Assembly (NCBI RefSeq): GCF_009730915.1
Contig: NC_052482.1
Coordinates: 1-64,000, forward strand
Length of the DNA: 64,000 bases
Source: Dioscorea cayenensis subsp. rotundata
Taxonomy: Eukaryota; Streptophyta; Magnoliopsida; Dioscoreales; Dioscoreaceae
Direction of reading: 5' to 3'
Shown here: positions 34,368-45,391 of the stretch, in pieces
Layout of the letters: every line of letters begins with the position of its first letter
Position numbering within the stretch: position 1 is the first letter of the stretch
Translations under genes and position numbers: made by a program
Notes under the pieces: generated by a model
What the model was told of the DNA's origin: nothing
What the model saw: only the letters and a program-made list of their open reading frames with translations
The model's database searches: none

Positions 34368-36720
34368 TTTAATTTCAATTTCAATTTTTTTAAAAAAAAA
34401 GATAACACAAATAGGGTTCTATAACCTAAGGCACCATGTTCCACACTATGTTGTGTATCAGACAAAGGGGGTGTCATTGCTGGGTTCAGGACAACTGACC
34501 CTAAGTACAAACCTGTTTCATGGACCTTACAATTAAAATCTCGGATAAGAATCACCAACACAAACTGATCATGATGTGAAATTTCTTGCATTAGACAGTG
34601 GTAGAAAAATAATTTTTTAAACTGATTATGATCCAGGAGTTTTTTTTTGTGAACAAATAAATACTGCAGATTGCACACGCGCGTACACACACACGGAAAA
34701 ACAAAATAAAAAAATAAAGGGAATGCATACAATCAGATCAAATTTTAGGTTAATTAAACAAGGAAAGGAAATGGTTTGGCAACTTAAACATGATCAAGGA
34801 AATCAGTGCACTGAATGCATATGCACTAATAGTGAAAAAGAATATAATGCCTTTATGAGAATTGTGCATAAGTATAGCAAAGGAAAGGAATGATACAAGT
34901 AAATAAATAAATAATACCTCATGTATTCTTCTGAAGTGACAATTGAGGAAATGATAAAGTATTGGAACATAATCATCTCTTTGCCATTGTAGGATCAGAA
35001 GAATTGTCATAAAACCAATATACGCATATCCAAATGATTGTCCACCTATAACTGAAGAAGACATAACAATGTTACGTCATATGATTTTATCCTATTTAAG
35101 CATACAAGATGATTTCGTTCTCGGAGTTTAAGCATACATTACTTTTAAGGTAGGCACAAATGCACCATCCAATCATCTGCATCATTTCACTTTGCTTTCC
35201 TATCCAAGACCCCTGCAAGCACACCGAATCCTTGATACATAATGTCTAAAGGATTTCTAACAGCTAACAATATAAATTAATATATAAATAAACATGCATA
35301 TAAAAAATGGAATGAATTGGTAATTAGAGAACATACCAAGCCCTTATAGTCATGTGCACAAGGGAAAGTTTTGCAACCTGGAAAACAGAAAATCATGCTA
35401 AAAGACAATTCATGACCTTTACCTCAAACAAAAAATTTTGAAAACATTAGAATGAATTGTTGCTGAATAAACTGAAGTGAACTATTGTATGAATAGTTGC
35501 TTCATCTTCCTTATCAGCCAGTTGAAGAGATACTAACTTCTACACCGACAACTTTAAGAAGACAAAACTCAAAGTAAACTATATATCCTCTTCTTCATCA
35601 TTTGGGCCATCAAGAGTGTTGTTGGGGACGAGTGTGGTGCGAGGTCTCTTTCTCGTCGGAGAGTGCTCATCAACATGCGATTAAGTAATCATGAGTCCTT
35701 TTCGGGTATGAATTGACAAAACTTCGTCTTAATATTACACAATTGGATGATCATATGGCTCTATTAAGTAATCAGCGGGAAGGCATGCTAAGTAATTAAA
35801 CATGCCACAGGAGGTAGGACAAGACAACCTACCCCACTAAGATTTAAACAAACAATTGGAGTACTAAGCATCAAGATACGAGCTTTTGCATCATACCATA
35901 GCAAATGATGATGAACCAAAGAACCAAACTACTCCTTTGACTTTTTTTTTCTTGAGATTACACCAAAATTTTTAATAAACTAGTTATCTGAATAGACCAC
36001 TCTAGAATCAACAATTAAAGTCGTCCAAATAAAAAAGAAAACAAGGATTTTTTTTTTTTTACTTGAATAACAAATGTCATGGAATGCAAGGTTGATTTGT
36101 CTTGTCCATTAAGCATGTTACTAGGCATGACAGTGAATTCCATTAAGCATTAAAAGATTAAAAAAAAACATGTTCAATGGGTTAATTATAGTAATACGAT
36201 CTGATCATGCAGATTCAAACTAACACAACCAATTAAAAAAATCATAAACTCATAAAAATCACTAAGGAGATCAAATACCATGAAACTACATCATTTGTCA
36301 GGGATTACCTTGTAGAGAATGTGCAATTTCTCCCACTTCTCTTGAACCAATTTATATTGTAGAATTCTGTGAACAAATTAACAGATAATGATATGAGCAA
36401 TCAGACAAACCAATAGAAACAAATTAACAGATAATGCCGGTCAACCAGAAAAGGACACTCGGAGATGCAAATCATTCGGTGCTGCTCGGGTGTCTTCTCT
36501 CTCGCTCGCTAGCCAAATGGAGAGGGATTCGAGGCTTTGAAGAAGAGAGAAGCAAATAGCGAGATCCAGCAGGAAGGAGGCAATGCCAACTGTGAGGAAG
36601 CTTCAATGAGGGTTGGGGATTAGGGTTGGTGAGCAAGATAGTTGGGGCCGGGGTCGGGAGCTCGAGGAGCAGCGTCCATGGTGAAGAAGAAGAGGGATTA
36701 GGGTTAGGGATTTACAGGGA
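34368..36720 (-). other. Unrecognised exon-like block within the CACTA element
   Basis: On the minus strand several short segments have good splice borders. Segment 36366-36309 reads ILQYKLVQEKWEKLHILYK. Segment 35376-35337 is open in two frames. The segment starting near 35213 reads GSWIGKQSEMMQMIGWC. The segment from 35064 to about 34919 contains SFGYAYIGFMTILLILQW and ends before a GTATTA donor. The GC-rich stretch 36480-36720 resembles a 5' untranslated leader, with an ATG at 36679 that opens only 19 codons. I could not find one frame joining them all and do not recognise the protein. It is probably the 5' half of another captured gene, in the same orientation as VPS16. Confidence 0.4.
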
Positions 36721-36847
36721 AAAGAAGAAAAAGAAAAAGAAACTAAGTCCAGTGTTTTCTGGGCTTACCCAAGGTTGTGAACATGTTTTTCTATTAATCT
36801 AGCTATCTTCTAGGCTAACGCGGAAGGGCACGATCGTCATTTCGCAG

Positions 36848-37172
36848 GAGCTACTACCGGTGCACGAGCGCAGCGTGTGTGGTGAAGAAGCGTGTGGAGA
36901 GATCGTCGGAGGATCCGACGGTGGTGGTTACGACGTACGAAGGACAGCACACGCATCCGAGCCCTGTGGTGACACGTGGCGCACATCCGAGCCAGTCTCC
37001 TTTAGGGTTCTCTACTCCGCCAGTGCACGTTAACGAGCTGCACATCCCTTACATCAACGGCTTCCTCCCGATGGATCTCCGCCAGAGATTCTCCGATCAG
37101 ACGGCTAGGAATGCTCCGATCATGGACTATGGTGGCCTACTGCAAGACGTGATCCCTCGGATGAACGAGTAG
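36848..37172 (+). pseudogene. Last exon of a WRKY transcription factor gene, captured in the CACTA element
   Basis: The exon begins after a TTTCGCAG acceptor and reads [20 protein letters not shown], then [20 protein letters not shown]. It ends [11 protein letters not shown] with a TAG at 37170-37172 (107 codons plus a split Arg codon). The zinc-binding pattern C-X4-C-X23-H-X-H is complete, and the splice position just before SYYRC is the conserved one in WRKY genes. The sequence resembles group IIc members. The WRKYGQK half of the domain and all upstream exons are absent from the element, so the fragment alone cannot form a normal DNA-binding domain. The region just upstream (36780-36847) looks like the end of the original intron. 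The frame has no stops, which suggests a recent capture. Confidence 0.88.
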
Positions 37173-38822
37173 AGAGAGAGAGAGATAGAGAGAGAGTGTG
37201 ACCAGTGGTACGTTCGTCATTTCGCCTATCGCATCTGGGTCTCTGAAGGCCATTTTTAAAATTATGGTTTTTTTTGGGGTGAAATTATAAATAAAGACTT
37301 GAGAGCTTGATCTTATCTGATCCAAATAACGAAATTACAAAAAAAATATATAGTTTTTTTTATTTTGTGAATTTTGATATTATAAATTAACAGAGATGAA
37401 AATTGTTTAGTCTTGAGTTTGAAAAGATATTTTAGAGCTTTTTTTTTATTTTGATAATGAAATACAACTGCTTTTATTAATTTTATATATTGCGCTGGTC
37501 AACTAAGGGTATGGAAGTAATTTTAATTCATATAAATAGTTTTAATAATTTAGACAAAAATAACCTAAAAAATAAAATAATTAAAATTTTTGAAAAAATA
37601 AGTAATTAAACCTGGCGCTAGTGACTAGGGAGTCTTGGAGCTAGTAGGTGAGGACTGAGAAGGTACCAAACAGAAATTGTGTTGGAGTGTAGCTATTGGA
37701 TGTTCTCCTTGTCTTGTTCACTCTTTGTTTTTATTTTTTATTTTTAAGTTTATTTCCTTAAATTGTTTAGAGTTCTTGCAATTTTTATTAATTTATTTTT
37801 GTTGTTATTATTATTATTATTGGTTTTTTTAAAGAACATGGACAAAAAAATCATAATATAATAATTTATTTCCTTAAATTTTTTTAAAGTTTGAAAAAAA
37901 TATAATAATAAATTAACAAGACTGTGTACTGAAAAAGACCAGGGCACTTCTTTTTCTTATACTTTTTACCACCACCACATGCAATTATTTATGCCATGCT
38001 TAGGAAATAATTTGGAGATTAAAGAGATAACAAGGGATTAGTGGAAGGATTAAAGAGGGTTTAGAGTTTGTTTGGTGTGAATTTTGTAAATTATTATATT
38101 TATATTTTTTTAGACTCGAATTCTAGACTGTAATATTATATTAATACATTTATGTTTTTTTGACATCGAATTTGATAATCGTAATATTATATTAATATAT
38201 TTATGTTTTTGGCACCGTATTTGGGACGTTTTTAATATGTTAATATATTTATAATTTTGGCACCGTTTTTGGGACGGTTTTAATATATTAATATATTTAT
38301 AATTTTGGCACTATATTTGTCACGGTATTAATAATTTACTATATTTATATTTTGGCACCCAGTATTTTAGTGCAGTGTTAATATATTATTATATTTATAT
38401 TTTTTTAGATCTTGATTTGTAGCGATTTTTAGTATATTATTATATTTTTATATTGTTAGTACTGATTTGAGACCATCATAAGTATATTATTATATATTAT
38501 ATTATTAGCACCAGTATTTTAGACTCAAGTAATATATTATTATATTTGGGATTTTTAGCACGAGTATTTAAAGACGGTAATAATATAATTATATTTTTTT
38601 AAAAAAATATGTTTAGCATCTGCATTTTAGCACTCATTATTAAAAAAAGTATTAAATTTATATATTTGGCACTGTATTAGGCACGGAATTAAAAACTATT
38701 TTTAAAAAAATTCACATATTTGACACGGTTTCTTAGTTCCGTATCAAATGTTGTAACAAATTTGTCACGATTTTGTTTCCGTGCCAATTTTACCATGCCG
38801 ATTTGAAATTTTTCTTGTAGTG
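37173..38822. repeat. Right interior and subterminal repeats of the CACTA element
   Basis: A (GA)n run lies at 37171-37194. AT-rich sequence with no gene follows. From about 38080 there are many diverged units of roughly 60-70 bp, each containing a TTTGGCAC or TTTAGCAC variant and a TTAATATATTA(A/T)TATATTTAT phrase. These decay towards the middle and become clearer near the terminus. Confidence 0.75.
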
Positions 38823-38974
38823 TAACATAGTTGACTAAGCGGTAGATTGGGCTACAGTAGTACGTATCATGGAAAGCACATGTTGATTGGAGAGTTTTGG
38901 CCAAGTGGTGCCGTATGATATGATGTTTACTTTTCTTTGGTTTAATGTTTTGTCTGCTGTCTTATGGCCGGCAT

Positions 38975-39846
38975 CAATGTTTTTAAAACCGGACCGGATA
39001 GCGAACCGGTCTCATATTTCGGTCACGGGTTAGTCGGTTCGACCGAATGACCCGTTCTGGTCAGACCGGATGACGTTATAAATAAATAATTATTTTAAAT
39101 ATTATAATATATATATATTATATAATAACAAACTTTATTATATTTTTAATCATAATTATCTTAAATATTTATTTTAATATCATTATGATTTTATCAAAAT
39201 GGTTGAAGATTCAAATAATTAATCTAGATAAAGCAGCAAATACAACTCCCTAAACCTTTTATTTCTTAATGTATTAATAATGGATGATGATAACTACATA
39301 AATTAAATCACTAATTAAATTACTAATTATGTGAGGATGAGACAAAGCATGAAAAAAAAATTCAAAACAAAACTGGAACTAAGTATGATTAATTTAATTC
39401 TCATATTTGATCATCATTACCATTAAAATAAAAGTACAAAATAAAATAAGTCCTAAATGATCTATATCTCTCAAACAATTTACAAGTTTTTTTTTTGTTT
39501 ATTTTCTCATACCTCCAAACTCCAAAGTTCCAAAAATCCAAACAATATTTTCGACAAATCAAGACTCAAAGAGCATCATGAAATCAAAAAAAAAAAAAAG
39601 CCAATTCATGCCCTAAGTTCTTTCTTACAAAACAAAACAAAACAAAACAAAACAAAAAAAAAACAAAATAAAACAAAATAAAAAAAAAATTTGAAAACCG
39701 GGTTCCATCCGGTTTTGGTCCGACCGGCCGGTTCACCGGGTTTGGCCGGTTCAAAATTTGGTCAACATTAATTCTAAAACCGGACCGGCTATGTGCCGGT
39801 TCCCGGTTTTTCCGGTCCAACCGGCCGGTCCGGTTTTCAAACATTG
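38975..39846. mobile_element. Non-autonomous hAT element with CCGG-rich ends, 872 bp
   Basis: Ends read CAATGTTTTTAAAACCGGAC and, on the other strand, CAATGTTTGAAAACCGGACC. The 8-bp flanks GCCGGCAT (38967-38974) and GCCGCCAT (39847-39854) differ by one base, consistent with a hAT duplication that has since mutated. Both ends carry dense ACCGG/CCGGT motifs. The centre is AT-rich and includes a (CAAAA)n run at about 39627-39680. No transposase. Confidence 0.88.
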
Positions 39847-39854
39847 GCCGCCAT

Positions 39855-40177
39855 GCACTTTTATCTTATGCCTTTAAATTCTCATGTTCTATATCACTAT
39901 TTTTCTTGAGCTAATAATATCTAAGTTAAGCTTCATTGGAATGCAACTACTCGTATGTGAGCTTGAGCACCTTGAATCATTTTATCCTTCCTGCTTTGAC
40001 AAGAAGGGCCTAAATTAGTTATCAAATTGCGCCTTATCAGCCTACTTGATCTCCATATTTGGTATTTCCCATTCTTTGTTGTTTTTTCTTATTTCTTATT
40101 AATCCTTATTAGTATTTCCTGTAAAAATTATGAAAGTGTGTGAAATTGTTGCCAATTATCATTCTTCATTAAATCTT
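39855..40177. other. Intergenic DNA, no gene seen
   Basis: No coding or structural signal recognised. Confidence 0.55.
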
Positions 40178-43100
40178 GCATATAAATTATATATATGCCC
40201 GATAGTATTGTATAAGTTGCCAATTACTTTCAACAGTAATGTCAAAAAAAAATCTCAAACACTTTGAGAGGAATTTTTACAGTAAATTTTAGTTGGGTAC
40301 TGAGACTCAATATGAGTTCTTATAAATTGTCATGCCCTGAACCCGACTCGTTAGACCCGGTGTGCCAACAAACGGCCGCACATTAATGGGTTGGAATTCA
40401 ATAAGCATGTAAGGCCTCAGAACTTTTCTCACAACAAAAATATAACCTCAAAATTATAAATTCAAATACCAAATGAAAATAAAAGGTTCAAATACTAAGA
40501 GGTTTTCTAAAACAAAATTTACATACCAACACAAACATAAAGACAACTCAATTAAAAGGAAACACAAGCTCTCACTAGCCAAGTAAGTTCCTCAACGAAC
40601 TATTTACTCCTTATCTGAATAAAAAAAATTAACAACAGATTATGGGTTTAACAGCCCAATAAACACCCACTAAAAATATAGAGATCATTTACAAAAATCA
40701 TAATTTATCAAAATCAAAAATTAGAAATCAAATTTATTTCAAATAAACACAGATGTCAAAAGCCGAGCATATAGGTCCCCCAAACAACCATTGCCAAAAC
40801 AAAATAACATAATTCATATATTTACCCTCGATCGGTAACATGAGCCAGAATTATCAGAGGTCATATTTTTACCCTCAGTGACCCGAGCCAGAATTATCAG
40901 AGACCGTTATTCTTCACTGACAAAAAACGGCGGGAAAACTATAGTTTCTATATCAGATACACGGTCAATGTTTAACCCCATTGACAAGCTTAGTGCATAG
41001 TTAATTGGGGACTAGTTTCTATGTCAAAATACTTCATGTTCACAAAACAATAAATTATCCAAATTTAAATTGGGCAAAATACGAGTAATTACCCAACAAA
41101 ATTTTTAGTAGTTGTGTGATCCCATTTTATCATAGCAAAATAAACCAGTTATTTGAATCCAAACATGAACAGATAATTTAAAAAATATTAATAATAATTA
41201 ATCATAAATTAACTAAAAAAAATCTGAAATTCAGAATTTAAATAATATGTATTTTGATAAACTATCTAACTTTAGAAATTAAATAATTTGAATTTAAATA
41301 AATATTTAAACCTTTCAGATAATTCTAATCCAAAACAAAATATTATTAACTCAAAATTTCAAATAATTTAAATTAATAATAAATAAATAATTCAAAATAT
41401 AAAATCAAAATGATCAGTATTTTTCTCAAAAATTTCAAAATTTCATAAAACTATAATTTTCATATTTATATATGGGATATTTACCTGATTAACGTCCAAA
41501 AATTTTGAATCCCAAATCGAACAATTTCTGTAGAATACCCTTTATTTGAGGGTAAATTCTAAAGATATTAAAAATCTTTTTAACACAAGCAAGAAATTAA
41601 AAGAAGTGCTAAGTTAACATAACTTCTAAAGTTTGCAACAATATCAGAAGATCGTACATAGCACTGGACTCTTAACCACCTAACTAGGGTGATCATTTCT
41701 CCCTACTTGAACTATTATACATTCTGAACATTAACAAAGGTGCTCACTAGAATAGAAATATATATATATATATATAAAGATTAACAAAAGCATGATTCAA
41801 ATAGGACTCAAGCCGTTGAGAACTGAATCTAGCATAACTTTTTCTATACTTTCCCAAATCACAAAATTCAAGATACTGAAAGAGTAGACACCTAAAAATA
41901 TGACATATCCAAAATTCACATGGTTTAAAGCACTACTCAAAGAAAGACATTTATTTGAATGTTCAGCTATTCCCGCAGACTTATAATTCAGACATATCTC
42001 TTTAAAACATGCATATCTCTAAATATATAACTCCAAAATCAATGATAATTTACCAACCATCAGATAACTTAGTAATAAACAACTTTTTAATTAGCTAATT
42101 CAATCTCTATAATCATCAAAAATACCCACCAATCTTGACATTCTGCACAGACATCTCATCCGAGAGAGTTTACTAATAAAATCATATTTCATAAAATATA
42201 GCCGTATAAATTCTGAAAATATTCAGGTATGTAGAAAACATCAGCCCATATAACTTTTGTATTTCACTCTTCTCCAAATTCAACTTATAAGACCATAAAA
42301 TTGTCTAACAAAACTTCATGCTTTCTACAGAAATATCATTTGGATACAAGTATACTAATATGGCTATAACTCAACCATTACAGAGGCAAAAATTATGAAA
42401 TTTCTCAGATCCATAGATCATGCTGACTTCTACAACTTTACTAAATAATTATATATCTAATTCAAACTCTAAAGTCATGAAAAAAATCAAAAATTCTTCA
42501 AGGTCTACATAGAAGTCTTGTCCGAGGCCATTGAATTTAAGGGTTGTAACTTATAGGATACACATCCAAAAAATTTGAAATTTTGCATTAAGCTAGCTAA
42601 GATTATGCTCTACAAATTCCAAATTTGATCTCCTCTAAATTCGGTCTTTAGATCTCCTAAAATTAAAGGGGCATCTATGTTATGTTAACAACAAAATTTC
42701 TGAATTTTATCCTCAAATAAATCCAATTCTCCATAACTTATGGGCAAGATTTAAATTTGGAAATAGATAACTCATTAGGTTTACATACAAAGGTGATTTA
42801 ATGTGATCACCAGAATGAAGCCTGAGCAAAAGACTACTCCTATAGCAACAAACTCATTGAGACAATACAACAACATAAAGCATTAACAAAGAGTGCAACA
42901 ACCTACCTGGACAATTGGCGAGAAGATCTCCTTGACTTTGCCGCCGGTACCACCACATACAAAGTAGAAGAAGGCATGGTTTGGTCTTAAGTTTTTTTTT
43001 TTTTTACAACATCAGGCGATCGTGGGCTGTGGGATAAAATCAAATAGCGAAATTTGGTAACTGCTATGGATAAAGGTAAGGATTTTTCTTTTTTTTTAAA

Positions 43101-43294
43101 AAAAAAACAAAGAGAATATAATAAATAATATAATAATATTATTATTAGATATAAAGGGTGGGATCCACATAAATTATATACTAGTTAATTATTCTATAAG
43201 TTTTGCTGATTACTTTCGAAATAATCTCGAACGCTTTGAAAGGAACTTTTACTGTAAATTTCAATAGGGTACCGAGAGTCCATATGAGTTCTTC
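40178..43294 (-). repeat. Three-kb repeat (copy A) bracketed by about 120-bp direct repeats
   Basis: From 40328 the sequence opens TGTCATGCCCTGAACCCGAC and contains AAACGGCCGCACA. It has blocks of GAGCCAGAATTATCAGAG with TACCCTCAGTGACCCGAG (about 40845-40905). The same features occur reverse complemented near 54117-55019 (copy B). The interior is AT-rich and non-coding. It lies between direct repeats at about 40178-40320 and 43169-43294, sharing TATAAGTT, ATTACTTTC, GGGTAC(C/T)GAGA and ATATGAGTTCTT. The class is unresolved; it could be a retrotransposon derivative. Confidence 0.6.
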
Positions 43295-43397
43295 TCTCAT
43301 TTCTTCATTATTGACAAATATTTAGTGTTGTTATTGTTGCATATAAAGTATGTTCCCCCGTGGACTTATGAAGAACAGCCTCGGTAGTCCATCCGTA

Positions 43398-44945
43398 TTA
43401 ATTGTTGAGGGCGGCCATCCGGTGAGACTGTTGAGAAATGATATCCACCGTGGAGGCCGGGCACTCAGAGAAAATGATCTCGTAGCCATCTCTGTTACCG
43501 TCCATGCCTTGGGCAAGCAACTGCCAGAAGAGACCACCGGCACCTGGGCCTCTGACTCGGGCCGAAGCATAGATGGAGTCGTAGATGGTTGAGTAAAAGG
43601 CATCCCTCTTGCCCACGGTGAAGCCCGATCCCCTTGAGGACTTGCCGAATTCCTCCACAATAAGAGGTTTCTTAAGTATATCGCCAGCATCCTGGATATG
43701 AGATTCGAGCCATTTCTCAAGGAAAGCTTGTTGTCCTTCTTCATTTAAGCCTGGAGCCCTGCGCATGATATACATGCATATATATATTATATATATATAT
43801 ATATTTCTATTGTTAACAAAGAAACATTCGTCAACAAGCAGCATATAAAATGGAAGACTGCATTTATATATTCTAAATATATAAAATTATTGTGGTCCAT
43901 AGCAAAAACATAATTGTATTATCAAGCCAATAACCTTTAGATTTATTGGAATTTAGTCTCCTGCATAAAGTGTTTGTGTTCTTACTGAGTAGGGCGATTC
44001 AAATAATCTTAGCTCACACAAGATAAAACACAAGTGTATCAAGGTAGTAACTCCACGTTGTGCACGACTTGTCCATATTTCTTAAAAATATGTATCATTA
44101 AAATATATATATATATATATAATTATTTGTGAACATATATAAAGCATAGTATTTTGACATACGTATTTTTTTCCTTATATTTTTATTTTTATTTTTTTAA
44201 CTTCATCTTCCTTTTATAAGTCCATTCTCTTCTTTCTCTCTTTACATTTTCTTCCACGAAGAAAATATTTCAGGATATGTATGTGTGATTCATCAATTTA
44301 AAAAAAAATTAAAAAAAAAAAATACTTCAAGGACTAGGAGAGATCCAAACCACTTTTGTGATAAAAGACTTAGTATTACCAATGTTGAGTAAAATTTTTA
44401 ACAAAGGACCAAACTATGGTCATTTATTATTTTGGAGTTCAAATTTCAATTTGAATCAAAATGGTTATTCAACTTTAATTTTATTTCATTGGGTGGTCAC
44501 TCGAGGGAATCAAATCTACTTTTTATGATCTAATGTTGAAAATTTTCTGTCAGCAAATGAGATAGAATTGTCAACTATGCGGACAGTATGTCATGTATAT
44601 CTTGACAGAGAATTTTCAGCATCTATATCATAAAAGAAAGGTTGAAATCTCTCGAGTAACCATATGGTAAAATAAAATAGAAGTTGAGTAATGATTTTGA
44701 TTCAAATTGAAGCTTGGACCCCAAAATAAGAAAATACCATAGTTTAGTGCCTTCTCAAAAAATTTACCCTAGCCCAACAACAAAACATGAAAATCCCATG
44801 TAGGATGTTGAAATGTCAAATCTCTCCTTATATATGCATGTACCAGTGAATAATTTGAATAGTAACTTGTCTACTTTGTAAAAAAAATTGATATTTTATT
44901 TCTATGTCATTAAAGATTTAGATTCTGGTCCTATAATTTATTTAA

Positions 44946-44994
<49 letters not shown>

Positions 44995-45348
44995 AGAAAA
45001 AAAAAAAATGGCTCATTTATCTTTTATCTTTTGATTGGAGACATCAAATTAAAGTGGAATAAAAGAAGAGAGGGGGAAGGAATGAGGGACGGTGAGAGAT
45101 AGATAGGGGAGAGAGATTAAAAATAAAAGTGTTCTAATTATTTATGTATATATACATTTAATTTCAGTACCCATATAAGATATATATGGTATGCATATAT
45201 ATATATATATATTGGCTCTTTCTGGAGCTATAAGTGTAATTATAATTTGCAAGGGGTGCCGTCTATATATAATATTTGGTAAAAGTGGATAAACCACAAA
45301 TTCGTCTATATAATTTCATAAAGCATATGTGTACGTAAAGGTTCCTGT

Positions 45349-45391
<43 letters not shown>

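Larger units (their letters stand above)
30783..38822. mobile_element. 8,040-bp CACTA transposon carrying host gene fragments
   Basis: The left end reads CACTAGAAGAAAAATCCCAA and the right end, reverse complemented, CACTACAAGAAAAATTTCAA. Both continue AATCGGCA(C/T)GG. A 3-bp duplication, TAA, flanks both ends (30780-30782 and 38823-38825), as expected for the CACTA (En/Spm) superfamily. Both subterminal zones (about 30800-31180 and 38200-38800) are packed with copies of TTTGGCAC and CACGGT in both orientations, the usual transposase-binding arrangement. No transposase frame was recognised. The interior instead holds VPS16 exons (-), an unrecognised exon-like block and a WRKY exon (+). It is therefore a non-autonomous, gene-capturing element. 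Confidence 0.92.

Noticed and set aside
36622..36679. 19-codon frame from the ATG at 36679 (minus strand)
   Set aside because: Too short and not followed in frame by the next exon-like segment; at most a leader peptide of a chimeric transcript.
37170..37195. (GA)n run after the WRKY stop as a regulatory GAGA element
   Set aside because: Simple microsatellite next to the captured exon; no evidence for binding or function.
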